64,000 nucleotides of DNA from contig CM060969.1 of the NCBI GenBank assembly GCA_030765045.1, positions 58,795,216-58,859,215 of the forward strand. Direction: 5' to 3'. Below, piece by piece: positions 35,146-46,357 of this stretch. Below the pieces are notes generated by a model. It was given only the letters and a program-made list of their open reading frames with translations. It searched no databases and had not been told where the DNA came from. How positions within the stretch are numbered: the stretch's first letter is position 1; the number at the start of each line of letters is the position of its first letter. Both the position numbers and the translations under genes were made by a program. The DNA comes from Tenodera sinensis. Taxonomy: Eukaryota; Arthropoda; Insecta; Mantodea; Mantidae.

Positions 35146-37249
35146 TTGCTTGGCTATACAACAGCTAAACGATGGGTTTTGAGTATTTCCTTTAACAACA
35201 CATGAATGCTGCTAATATTTTACGCACCTGTGGCACATGTTTGAATCACTAACGAATTATTTGCTTGTGACATGGAGGTTTATTATTCTCATCGGAATGT
35301 TGGAACAATCCATTATTATTCATGGCTGTATCCCCGCATATTCTCTATCTCTTGTTATGTTTTTCTTTCCTTTTTGATTTGTCCTTTTTGGGCTATTTAT
35401 TATTTTTGCCCGGTAATTTGCTAGTAAACCTACAACGAAACCCTTTTAGGGATCCATTTGCGATTTGTGTAAACAAGATATGCTATTTATTTTGTTTTGC
35501 CCCCTAGTACTGCATTGTCCATTAGGATATAAAATTTACAATTTTGTATCGACTGTCAAGCGCAGCATATCAAAACTCATTATTAATACTTTTTACTTAC
35601 AAACATTTCACCTTTTGGATTACAGCACGAATGGGTATTTAGTGCACAATCACAGATGTGACATAACAAAGGTTGTACAGCATTGCATACAATGCTTTAT
35701 GCAGTTTTACCATATTTTCCAATTAAATTGGAAAGAAATTATTACAGGTAGTTATGCAACTATTTCGTACCATTGGGAACATGTTCTTTTCTGGTATTTA
35801 TTTTTAGAACATACCTTTTAGTTGCAAAATCTGACTCTTTTTTAGTGAAAGTAGGTAGAAAATAGTACCCGTGTCTCGGCTTTGTCTCCCTCAGGCTCAA
35901 GTTTAATAAGAAAATTATTTGCAAATTAAAATGTTTCACCAGTGATATAAAATTTCTGTATGTGTTTAAACATTATTTTACGAGATACCGCACAAAATGT
36001 GCAATTGCTATCTCTTCTCTCTCACCTCTTCCCCTCCTTGGAGGCACCAATCACGGGATAAAAGCATGTAACTACGGTCGATTTTCTCTTCGCTGCAAGG
36101 AATCTTAGTTGCAACTTGTCTTTAGTGTGGTCTTGCACGAAGATACTCTTAGTTTCAGTGCCGAGAGAAGTTTATTATCCCATCCCAGGTGGCTGATCGT
36201 TCAACGGAAGATAGAACTAAGCCAGCCGTTACAAATTAAAACTTTTCAATTTTTTCCCGGCGAATGGGGACTTAATGCGAGAGTAGGCAGACACGGATAT
36301 TTCTGTCTCCTAAGTCTTTTTATTATAAAAATTCGCAGCTCAGTCTCCATCGATGTGACATTGTTAGCAATTTGCTTATACTAAACACTGGATTACTCAC
36401 CTCTTTCTATATTTAAAATTAATTATACAACTCTTAGTTTTCAATGTGCATGCTGTTCCTCTTTGGTAACCATGGGAGGACCGTTTCGCGAGTTGTCCCA
36501 TTTTCAGCGGTTGCTGGAATTACCTACATACGAAGTTTGGTATTTATCCGAGTCTTTGTTTTTGGCTTATGATGCAGCCTCACGCGCACACACATTTAAA
36601 TTTATTTGTTGGTTAATGGAGCACAAAACGTTTTATGTCTTCTAAAACTGTATGTTCAATGTTTGGTGGCTAAGCGGCAGAGAATAAAAAGATGAAATCG
36701 TCTCTTTTAAGCACGCACAGCGGCCACATCGTTGTTGAAACGTAATAAGCAATCACTGAATTCATGAATCCAAATAGTTTTCATACATCCTCTTGAAGGT
36801 CGCTCCTGGACAGTGCTGATAAGCTCTTAATTACGTTTATATAACCTCCTTTCCTTTTATGTGTACTCAATTCTCGTGTCACATTTCATGCGCCCCTAAT
36901 ATCTGTTGTTACTGTCTTTTGTTTTGTTGAACTGAACAGAGATGAAAGGCTAACGTTCTCTTTTGCACTGTCGTTAGAGTCGCTCATAGGCATCTATCAG
37001 AAATTTGGTCTGTTTATCACGGAATGCACTGTTTAAACGAAAAATCTGCATTTGATCCAACTAATCGAACCTTAACTTGTATACTGCAGCGCATCTCGAA
37101 TCTAGCTCTAATAGATTAAAAAACTCTTCTTTCATAATTTGTTTACTTTTACTACCGTTTGTGTAAATCCTGAGGAAAAAATTCTCTATGGAAATTTTAA
37201 GTCGCACGAACACTGCCTTTCGAAAGCATTTTCACAAAATGGTCCATGG
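35146..37249. other. No recognised gene in 2.1 kb
   Basis: Several frames of 60-118 codons are hydrophobic AT-rich translations with no motif I recognise. No repeat match seen. Confidence 0.4.
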
Positions 37250-37625
37250 GAGATATAGAAAAGCGTAACTTAAACCCGGAAAATCTTTTTGTTTTTTCCT
37301 TTGTATTACCTTTTCTACTATGTACAGGAAGTGTAGAGAAAATACTCTCTTCCACTCAAAACTTTGATATTGATATTTTACCTGATATGCACGTTTTGAG
37401 ACCTGTGAATCCTACAAAGCGTTTTTAGGAAAAAATGTGTGCGCGTATGTTTTTGAAAAACATAACTAAAAACAGAAAGTCATTTAAAAACCAAATTTGG
37501 TATTTAAGTTCAGGTTTTCCAAAGATGCGGTACCATGATTATCAAAAATATCCCCCGACCCCAAACTATACTTTACATAGGAATCAATTTTGTTTTTCTC
37601 AAAAATGATTTAACGGTTTAATAAG
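37250..37625 (-). repeat. R1 3' half, inverted
   Basis: Reverse complemented: TCATTTTTGAGAAAAACAAA, TAAATACCAAATTTGGTTTT, TTTTAGTTATGTTTTTCA, CAGGTCTCAAAACGTGCATA and TACATAGTAGAAAAGGTAA at the end. A diverged R1 3' half. Confidence 0.75.
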
Positions 37626-37664
37626 TGTACGATATCATATACTCGTACATCCATCCCTCGCTCG

Positions 37665-37672
<8 letters not shown>

Positions 37673-37746
<74 letters not shown>
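37673..37746. repeat. (TC)n microsatellite between two R1 pieces
   Basis: About 35 TC units separate an inverted R1 3' half from a direct R1 middle segment. Confidence 0.97.
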
Positions 37747-37748
<2 letters not shown>

Positions 37749-37960
37749 GGTTCATTAGTTATGCAGCATTATGATTAATTCGGAATTAAGGGTTCTTTGC
37801 AAGCTTTTCACTGAAAATTCATTATGGGTGTACATTTTATGTGACATGTAATTATCTTAAGCATATGCCATTTAATAATTTTAGGGAAAATCAGAAATAA
37901 CCAAAAACGTTTCATGTAAAGGGTAGTTTGGAGTGTGATGATTTTCTTGAAAATTTTCGT
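37747..37960 (+). repeat. R1 middle segment
   Basis: GTACATTTTATGTGACATGT, AATTATCTTAAGCATATGCC, CATGTAAAGGGTAGTTTGGA and GATGATTTTCTTGAAAATTT correspond to the middle of R1, here on + and opposite to the neighbouring piece. Confidence 0.7.
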
Positions 37961-40037
37961 GGTGCTTAGGTTTCTGAGCCCCCAGTAACTTAAAATTAAC
38001 CGGTTCCAAATAAGGATTATCAACATTTTCTAAAGTACCGTCTGTATCATCCATGATTTTGAGTGCTTTGTGTGCCTTCCATTGTTAATGTAACATTCTG
38101 ACATTTTGGGAACTCTCAACCAAATTGCATGATTAATTGTCTAAAGTCTATAAACAAATTGTGTTGCAGTCTTAGTCACAAACTTTCAATGACAGGGGAC
38201 ACTCTGGTACTAAAAGGGCCAAAATGCCATTTTTTAAGAGGTTGTCTTTAACATGTCCAGAATAAAGCCATTAAATATTATGCGTCGAATCCACCTGGAA
38301 ATTGGTGTATTTCAAATTTATTTAAACGCTCGCAATGAAAAGTGGGTCTGGCAAATCTATCATTTAAGTTCGTAGCTAACCTGGGTCTATTTGTAATTTT
38401 TGGATTTTAATGAAATGTTGCCTTTAAAATATACTTGTTAGTTGCTGTTATTGCCTAAGTCCTGCTATCAAGGAAAAAAAATAGAGCAAGTGAATTATGT
38501 TGTTCACAAAACAGCTAAAGCATCCATGTGTATAGTTGCATCACTTGTTGTTTTAGCAAATGTGATGGGAAAAGTAAGGAGTGGAAAGATCATAAAGAAA
38601 CAGAAAGCTAAACTTTCAGCTGAAAGAAGATGACGTTCTACAGCAGGTAAAAATGAAGAATCTCATGCTAGTAACTCTACAGCTGAAAGTGTTACATGTG
38701 CTCTCCTGTGTACAGTCAAATTACGTTGTTGTTGACAGTAATGTTGTGAAGAACTTATTTTCAAGAGTATTATGTAGTGAGTAAAGAAGAATGTGTTACT
38801 ATGAATTTGAGAGAGTTCTATGGTTTTTCTCTGAAGACTGTAATGAAGTTCCAAGCCCCAAACCTGTGAATATGGGAAGAACAATACTTCTAATAACTGA
38901 GTTCCAAAATTTTAAAATCTTTTTCTGTGTCTAACAATTTTTGTATTTAGGGGTAAACTTTTTTGCAGTAAGTATCAATGGATAAAGCTCAAATTTTCAG
39001 GACATGTAGAATATAACTTGTTAAAGAAAAATGTGTATTGGTTTGTTTACACTCGTGCATACAAGTATATTCGTTTTTTCCCCTTTGTAATTGTTAGTAA
39101 TATTTCTTTTTATTGTGTTCTATATATAAAAAGACACATTTATAATAAATATTAATATTTTGAACAACAAGTGCACAGTTTTATTGCATATGCATAGAAA
39201 AACTACTATACCAAATTTCAAGCCTCTTTTTTAATTCTAAACTTCAAGAAGTCTACCTTTCATTACTAATCAATTCTCACTTTAAAAAAATAATAGTAAT
39301 AGTAATGATAATAATAATAATTAATAATAATAAATAATAATAATAAATAATTAATAAATATTTTAACTACAAAACTATTTAATCTATAACAATGAAACTT
39401 ATATCAACAATATATCGTGGCAGGTGCAATTTAAGCTAAAAATGCCATCACATTACCAGTGTCCCCATGTCTAGAGAGTTTCCAAGATTATCGGCCCAAA
39501 GGTCATACAATTCACACACTGCAAATGTGTCACGAATGTATTTTATGATACGTTTCGCCAACGTTAATTTATCAGAACAACGTGAACGCATATATTTTAA
39601 ACTAGTGATACATTTAATTTGCAAAATGTCCTTAGGGGACCGAGAAAGTTTTCGAACTACTCTGTATATTAATATACTGACCGACTGGTGCGAGCCTGGT
39701 TTTAGGAGGGAATTCTGCATAATTCAACGCTTCCAACTCAAAGACAGCTTAATTAACTCTGTTATAAATCAATAAGGATGATGGTAATTGCATTCAATGT
39801 TAATAAATAAATTGCCCGTTGAAAGCACCGCTTTACGAAGTGCATATAATTACCGGCATTATTACCGGCACAGCATTAAATCCAAAAGAGTGACTTTAGC
39901 TGGGGTGTTGCTACAAAATGAAATAATCAAAATGTGTTAATTGTATAAGTTCCTTGCAATCGTTTGTGATAATTAGTATCATTGAACCCAAATGCAGATT
40001 TTCGTTAAGATTTTCAGCTAAATACTGAGAGAACAAA
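37961..40037. other. No recognised gene; (TAA)-rich patch
   Basis: 39285-39365 holds an irregular TAA/TAATAA repeat. Frames at 38442-38633 (+) and 39448-39720 (-) are open but show no known motif. Confidence 0.4.
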
Positions 40038-40600
40038 AAAAGTTCCGAACAGGCTGCGCGGTGTTTTGCCTGTCCGCGCTCTTGGCGCTCGTTGCGGTCT
40101 GCCGCTATCATAGAATGGCGCGGATAGAATCACAAAACATTTTCAAAAGTACTTTTAAAGGCTTTGTGAAAGGAGATGCTGAAACTGGCCACCGTCGCCC
40201 ACCTGTTTGGGAACCTATCCATCAATTGCCATATTGTACGTTGAGAAATGCTGGCAATTTCCTGGCGGATATTTTGCTCTAATTCTCCCAGGCTGTGTGG
40301 ATTTGTTTTAGGTTATCCCAGTGAAAGAAATGACTTATTGGAGCTTAGAGAAACCTTTCTCCGCTAATGGCGCACCATACACCAACTTTTTCGCCATGAA
40401 GGGGTACTTCATGAACAATATTAAGTCCTGAGTTATAGGGCCAATCTTTTTTCGAGTCAACAGTTAATAATTCTGCTCCGCTTTTTGCATTAAGAAAATT
40501 AACAGATAGGGAGCAAGATTTTACCTTCTTTCAATAAGACCCTGCAACATCTCTATGACCAATATTTGATGACAACGATTGAAAGTGTTACAGAAAAGAA
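40038..40600 (-). pseudogene. Mariner-type (DDE_3-like) transposase relic, minus
   Basis: Minus-strand fragments are LNIVHEVPLHGEKVGVWCAI (about 40432-40373; the HxxxLHxxKVxVWCA block typical of the DDE core of this group) and, closer to the stop, SLGELEQNIRQEIASISQRT then QLMDRFPNRWATVA, ending at a TGA at 40130-40132. The segment between them is deleted. The 3' part (40038-40315) is an inverted partner of 40690-40992. Intact relatives insert DNA at TA sites; this one has lost its N-terminus and most of its core. Confidence 0.72.
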
Positions 40601-40607
40601 TTATCAA

Positions 40608-40992
40608 TAGAGATTTGTGGGCCCCTCGGCCCCCCAACGTAACGGCCTGCAATTTCTCGCTTTAGAATAACGTAAAACACAAAGCGTAAAAGACAAACCC
40701 ACGCCATTGGAAGAATTAAAACAAAATATCCGCCAGGAAATTGCCAGCAAGAGAACAAGGTGAACTATAGTGCGAGTGGTGGATAGTTTCCTAAAGAGGT
40801 GCCAAAAATGTATGGACAACGGCGGTGGCCAGTTTCAGCATCTCCTTTTGTAAACTTGGTAAAGTAAAACTAAAAGTAGTGTTAAAAATGTCACATGGTT
40901 TTATCCGCACCTTTCTATGGTAGCAGCTTACGGCAACGAGCGCCGAGGATAAGGACTGGCAAAATATCGTGCAGCCCGTTCGGAACTTAATT
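40608..40992 (+). pseudogene. Mariner-type transposase relic, plus
   Basis: Plus-strand DLWAPRPPNVTACNFSL corresponds to the WPPRSPDLxPCDFFLWG catalytic motif (third Asp position replaced or degraded). After stops and a shift: TPLEELKQNIRQEIASK, then VVDSFLKRCQKCMDNGGGQF and a stop at 40851-40853. It is the same family as the minus relic at 40038-40600, but a separate copy: the C-terminus reads KRCQKCMDNGG rather than the decayed version. The two relics lie head to head. Confidence 0.72.
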
Positions 40993-41330
40993 GCTCTCCG
41001 GTTTTTGAAACCATCCCTGTCACGCCAATGCGGAGGAACACTTTGACAGCAGATAGATCGAAAATAATAGATGTGTCTGCCATTCTCTCCCCTTTGCCAT
41101 CTTTCGGTAGAAATAAACCTAAATACAGTGCTTCCTTCAAGATCTCTATTGCACAAACAGGTGGTTATGTGTATTATCTATGCCAAACGGGTATCTGAAT
41201 TGATTTGATAAAAGAAAGTGCTAAACCTTTGACGTTTTAATTTGCTTAATTAACTTGTTAAGTATTTGTTCCGATCGATAATGTAAACGCAACGCCTATA
41301 ATTATAATGTCATGTATAAACCCCTAGCGC
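40993..41330. other. No recognised feature
   Basis: No motif recognised. The minus strand is open for about 70-120 codons but lacks a known signature. Confidence 0.35.
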
Positions 41331-41405
41331 TACAGCCCAGGAAGGGCCTTGGCTTGCCGCCCAGCCGCTGCATCCCCCACCTCTGCCTACTACGGGCGTC
41401 ATTTG
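41331..41405 (-). repeat. SINE-C 3' fragment
   Basis: GCCCAGCCGCTGCATCCCCC, then ACCTCTGCCTACTACGGGCG, matches the tail of the copy at 53345-53492 (GCTGCCGCTGGATCCCCCAC). A G-run follows at 41447-41460. Confidence 0.65.
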
Positions 41406-42159
41406 TGAGGAATTTCATGTATATCTGACACAAAACTTAATGGTGGTGGGGGGGGGGGGGCACGAGGAACCATATGTTCATTTCATTATTAATGAAAATA
41501 CTGTTTTAACGTTAGAGTTGCGTGCAGGAACATGTTCCCTTCTTCCTACTTTGAAACACTTGTACTTTAACCATCATTTTCGTCTTTGCATTTCAGCTTG
41601 TAACAAAATCATTGTGAATTAACCGTTAACTTTCCACTTCCCAATTCTTTGATAACCAAAATGCAAATGGAAGAGTGAGAGACCATTGCTTTGCTTTGCC
41701 TCCACAGAACACTAAACTTTTGCCTAGAAGTGCAAATGCTGCGTTGCCAATCTCTCGTTCAATGTTATTAATTCACGAGAATACTGTAGCCGGTGTAGCG
41801 AGTTGCAATTGCGGCTAATAACCAATTATTCATTTTTATTTTGTCAGTTCATTTCCTAACGACCACTGCTTGTTACTGAAAAGGTACATTAGAGATTTTT
41901 CAACCCCCCCCCTCCCCCCGCCCGAAAGCAGGACAAATTGTTAAAATGTAAGGCATGTCGGGGAATTTCCGGGCGTCTGGTAACCCTAGAAAGATCGAAA
42001 CACTCCTTTAATTCCAAAGATCTTGCTGTAGAGTTCTGTTATGTAAGCGAATCAAAAGTTTCTCTTGCTTTCTTTAAAAGTTTTACGTGCGCATACTCAT
42101 AATTTCTTGAATTCCATTTTATTACCTATGTTGAGATTCCTACAGTATTTCCTATAGGC
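41406..42159. other. No recognised gene
   Basis: Contains a C-rich patch at about 41904-41922. Otherwise featureless. Confidence 0.4.
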
Positions 42160-42790
42160 TTTTTCTTTTTTCCTTTCTTTAATGAGTAGTTTACATGTTT
42201 AATTCCACCAAGGTACAGATTTTCTCCAGTAGTCTATACTGATTTTAGGGACGCCGCATTGTTGCCTTTTGTATGATTTTGGTAAAATTTGTTAGAATGT
42301 TATCGATTGGTATAGTTTGAAACATGCAGGGTATGGGTAACAAGTAAAGGTTTTCGTTGGCACTGAATTTCTTTTAATCAGCGCGCTTAAGGTTTCTGTT
42401 TTACTAATGGCACATTATGCTCGGGCCTAACCGCTGCTGTGGCAATTATAATGGGAAGATGGTCGCTCCCATATTGCTCAGAATGTACTGTCCAGTTGAA
42501 TAAATGTGAAATATCAGCTCAACGAGTAGCTAAGTATGTTTCATGAAGATCCATATGTACAAAAGTTCAGGTGAATTGAGTATTATTAATTCAAAGTTAT
42601 CTGCTAAGGTTTGAATTATTCGTCCTCGCTGATTAGGTAGTAGTTTTGCACCCCCAAAGAGCGTTGTGATGTTAAGGTTTCCTATTAAAAGGAATGGTAT
42701 GGGTAACTGCAGTTGATGCAAAACGCACACTTTCGGCTTATAAGATGGTGTTATCTGACAAGCAGCGCAGTTTCTCAATAGAATACTTAG
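42160..42790 (-). pseudogene. LINE endonuclease relic (Jockey-like)
   Basis: The minus strand reads LPIPFLLIGNLNITTLFGGA (the P.LLxGDFNxHxxLWG block, with catalytic Asp replaced by Asn), then NQRGRIIQTLADNFELIILN. After a shift comes WTVHSEQYGSDHLPIIIATA, with the SDHxPI motif of the AP-type endonuclease C-terminus. Weak remains of the linker to RT continue to about 42160. The endonuclease nicks target DNA to prime reverse transcription; this one is dead. RT is missing. It may belong with the RT relic at 5488-6413, but no overlap exists to test this. Confidence 0.75.
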
Positions 42791-43005
42791 AAAATGTGTT
42801 AGTTATTCACTGTGACTCTAATTTTGGACGTATACAATAAAGACAGTCAAGTGTTTCGTAATGGGAAATAGTCATTTTCTGTTCACCTAGTTTTGCAATT
42901 TTAGAACCTTTTTTGACTTCTGAAGGAACCTATTTTAGGTACCCAATTTAACGTTTTTAGAAACTAAAAGTCAGTGGTCTAGTGATAACATCATTTCTTG
43001 TGTAT

Positions 43006-43197
43006 TCTGACGTCGGTCTCGGCGCAAAACAAACGATGGACGGGGCCAAGCTACTTCATACCACATGCCGAGCTGGCAAAGGCGTTCAAGACCAGGCTGC
43101 TATGTGTTCGTGCCTTAAGTAGCGAGGTGGTAGAAACAAAAGTGTTTTCGAGAACGTTCGCGAGACTTCTAGTGGTGTCACTTTCGGCGCGCGCGCT

Positions 43198-43264
<67 letters not shown>

Positions 43265-43625
43265 CTCGGGAACAATCCGGGTGATATCATCCCCAGTATA
43301 TAAAGAGGCCAAAGAGCACTTTTTAGAGTTACAGTTGCCGACATGAGTTGGTCAGTGAGTGCAAGACAGCTTGCGTGTGTGCCGTCGGATAATAGGTAAG
43401 AAGATTCCATGAGGGTTGCTAGTGATTACGTCGTAGCAATTAGTGCACGAGACACAGAGGAAGTGAAGAATGGACTGAACAAGGTTATAAGTAAAATTTG
43501 TGAGTTGTGATAGCGCAAAAGACTGTAGACTGTGTTTACGACAAGAAGAAAACTGTATTTGTGGTAAACGTTTAGAAGACAAAGTGACTGAAAAGTAACC
43601 GAACTGATTTTGTCATTTTGTCACA
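43006..43625 (-). mobile_element. Solo LTR, copy D, with 4-bp TSD
   Basis: On the minus strand it starts TGTGACAAAATGACAAAATC and ends GAGACCGACGTCAGA. GTAT lies outside both ends (43002-43005 and 43626-43629, extended by a T on one reading). Landmarks shared with copies A-C: ACAGTTTTCTTCTTGTCGTA, AGCTGTCTTGCACTCACTGA, CTCTTTATATACTGGGGATG (TATA-like) and a CA tract (GT on +, 43203-43262). About 620 bp and uninterrupted, so it serves as the empty-site reference for the MITEs in copies B and C. Confidence 0.87.
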
Positions 43626-43630
43626 GTATT

Positions 43631-44350
43631 TTGCAACTCCGCCACTAACATGGCGAACAATCTTTCGATTTTTGTAAAACCGTTTGTTTCTTGCACACAT
43701 ATAATACCTATTGTATTGGACCTAAAATTTCCCGGGGAATGAGGGGCGGAGTGAGAATTGCCGATATCCTGCTTATCCTTGTCTATAGCACAGCTACACT
43801 CCATTCAAAAACATAGGGCTAAAATTTGGTGCCCTCTACTTTTGTGAAGAAGACCTTTGCCGTTTTAGTATACCTAGTGAATTCTATTTGTGTACATCTA
43901 GTGACTCTGTATTTGTGGCGATGTGTAACGTGCGTAAGAAAGGCAAAACTGTTCTCAGTGGGCGCACACTTTTAAACCGTTTTACTCCTTGTGTAGCATG
44001 CGTTCTCCTTCACACACATTCACTGTCCTTGTCGCACTGTTTCCAGACAGACGACAGCAGCGCATTCCTGTTGGGGACTTCCCGTTGGCGAACAGTACCT
44101 ACTATAGATAAGTAGTAGAGAAAGTATAAAGTAAAAGTTATAATTCCTGGACACTTTGAAGTAGTGAGGGTAACTTTATCCCATCTTTTAGGAGAAGGCT
44201 TGCTGTGCAAATTGGTATTACTGCTGTTGAGTGTGGTAACTTCTGTGCCTTCAAGTCAGCGGTGATTTTCTTTGCAAAAATATACGAGATTGTTTTCCAT
44301 GTTTTTTCTTTAAGTAGCTTTTTCTATGAATGGCATTTTGTGGTATAAAT
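43631..44350. other. No recognised gene; possible R1 tail
   Basis: GTAGTAGAGAAAGTATAAAG at about 44112 resembles the R1 terminus, but no upstream R1 sequence is seen. Confidence 0.4.
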
Positions 44351-45182
44351 TGTAGCGGATTCACTGTCCCTTTTCTGGTCGATCTCTTGGTTTGAAGTCG
44401 TTGTCTCGTCGATGCAGCTGAGGAGGCGCCAATTTCTCAGGGTCTCAGCCTCAACGAGAGATGTTGGTCTTTGGGAGAGGAGCGGGGAGTTGGACGGTGA
44501 TGAGAAGGAATGGGTTTTATACGGGGTTCCTCGGGAGAAAAACATGAGATGCACTTCCCCTATTGGCACTTCGGGTTACAGGAAACTCTGCAAGTTCTAT
44601 ATTCCACCCGTTATGATCACCTACTGTGCCGAATGAATCCCAATTCCAATATACATAATATACAATCACTGGACGTGTAGCGACTCAGTAACACGTGGCG
44701 TCTATTCCGCGACCCGCAGACACAACCTTCCCTTACACCTAGTAGCACTGAACTGTCGACTTTCTCACCAACACTTTTCTCCTGATTGGCTATTCTTATT
44801 GGGCTTTGATGTTCATTTGTTTTCTCTTTAAACTTTTAAATTTTAGCAACGGTTTGGGAGTTCGTTTAGAGACTCGCGGTACTTTAGGAAGGCAAACAAC
44901 AATAATAGAATCCAACGTTTTATTGCCTCACGCCAAAATTGTACCAACGGTCGCATAAATTATTTTGTTTTCTTGGCGGGAAACTTGCAGATTTCCCTGC
45001 GTGACTGTGCCTGTGTCTTATGACAAATATAATTCTACAAGGACTTTAGTTTGATATAATTTTCAAAGAAATTACTACAAAAAACATGGATAATTAATAA
45101 ATTATTTCCTTAATTATGTCAGATTAAAGTTCCATTTCTGGACACCCATTGATAGGCGGAAATACCGCTACAAAATGTCCCA
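44351..45182 (-). repeat. 3' LTR of Gypsy-like element
   Basis: On + it runs from TGTAGCGGATTCACTGTCCC to AAAATGTCCCA and matches 48570-49431 nearly base for base over 800 bp, apart from scattered substitutions and a ~25-bp length difference near the right end. TG...CA termini. It is the 3' LTR because the gag-like frame and primer site put transcription on the minus strand. Confidence 0.93.
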
Positions 45183-45529
45183 TTTTGTGAGAGAAAATCG
45201 TATTTGTTCCAAAACGGTTTTGTTTCACAAAATACTGCCCTAAAACGAAGTGGTTGATCACAAGAGATGCAGGTTGCATATACACATACACACAATGTTA
45301 TGAAATATGAACAAGAATTAATTACCAAATGAGATATACACGAAAGTGATATAAAGGTAGTTTACATAAACGCCATAAAATGTAATACTTAACAAATAAC
45401 AATAATTAACTATGACAATAAAATCAACAGCAGCACCCCTAAACTAGGATAACAGAGAATTCAAGTAATTTTAACACAATTATACATATACATTTCTTCT
45501 TGTGAGAGTTTTGACACCCTTATGGGTTG

Positions 45530-45562
45530 AGTAGGCGTAGGCTTTCACGGCCGGTGTTCGAA
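45530..45562. mobile_element. 33-bp insertion flanked by a 14-bp direct repeat
   Basis: ACCCTTATGGGTTG occurs at 45516-45529 and again at 45563-45576. Between them is AGTAGGCGTAGGCTTTCACG followed by GCCGGTGTTCGAA. A 14-bp perfect duplication around a short foreign segment is what target-primed retroposition of a severely truncated element leaves. GGCTTTCACGGCCGGTGT is a motif I associate with insect repeats. Confidence 0.7.
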
Positions 45563-46357
45563 ACCCTTATGGGTTGTTTTGACACATTCCTCGCTCATCC
45601 CTGAATATTTACGGCAGTTTACGCCTGGGTGAATAGAGGCATTTCAGTTTTACATATCCATTGTCACTACCTGCTCTGAAAGAGAGGGTTACAATTCTGC
45701 TTTTACATCGAACCTGCTGATCAGGCTATTGACCCTGAATGTTCTCGTAACACATAATGTCAGGTGGATGTGGGTTAACTATTTTTCCTACCTAGTTAAT
45801 TTACGTAAATGCATATTTTGTCGTGTATCTCGTTCAACGACATTCACATAGATAACAATGTACCATCTGGGTTAACAATAAAATACCAAAATTGTACCTT
45901 GAAGTTATATTAACATTTTAAACTTCATCACACATGAAAACTTTGTCCTTTCCTTGCGATTTCACTCTATTTGGTTCGATATGTTTAGGGTAAGTCTTCT
46001 TCCTCCTTTTTTTTCTTTCTTCTTTTTCTTTTTTAATACACGACACATAACAAATCCAAGGTTAACCACTAACAAATACAGAGGTTAAATTAAAACTAAT
46101 TACAATTGCACCTAATACTCATATTGGGGCTTGCGTGCATTACTCATTCCTCCATTTTGTTTAGCTTTCTGACGGATCATCATTATCCTGGGGTAAGGGT
46201 TGCTTGCAGTTTACTATTATTAATATTATCTACTTATTTTAATTATTTATCCTTATTATTTGTTCGCTTATTAATTTTTGTGTCGTTGGAGTGAAAACAC
46301 GAAAATCCTTTGTGTGACTGCCAGTGAATTCCTGTCGGGTCATAAAGAAATCCCGAG

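Noticed and set aside
35465..35821. 118-codon hydrophobic plus-strand frame
   Set aside because: Looks like an AT-rich chance translation without known signature; not enough to call a gene.
39448..39775. Opposing open frames of 90-102 codons
   Set aside because: No motif, repeat or splice context supports either strand.
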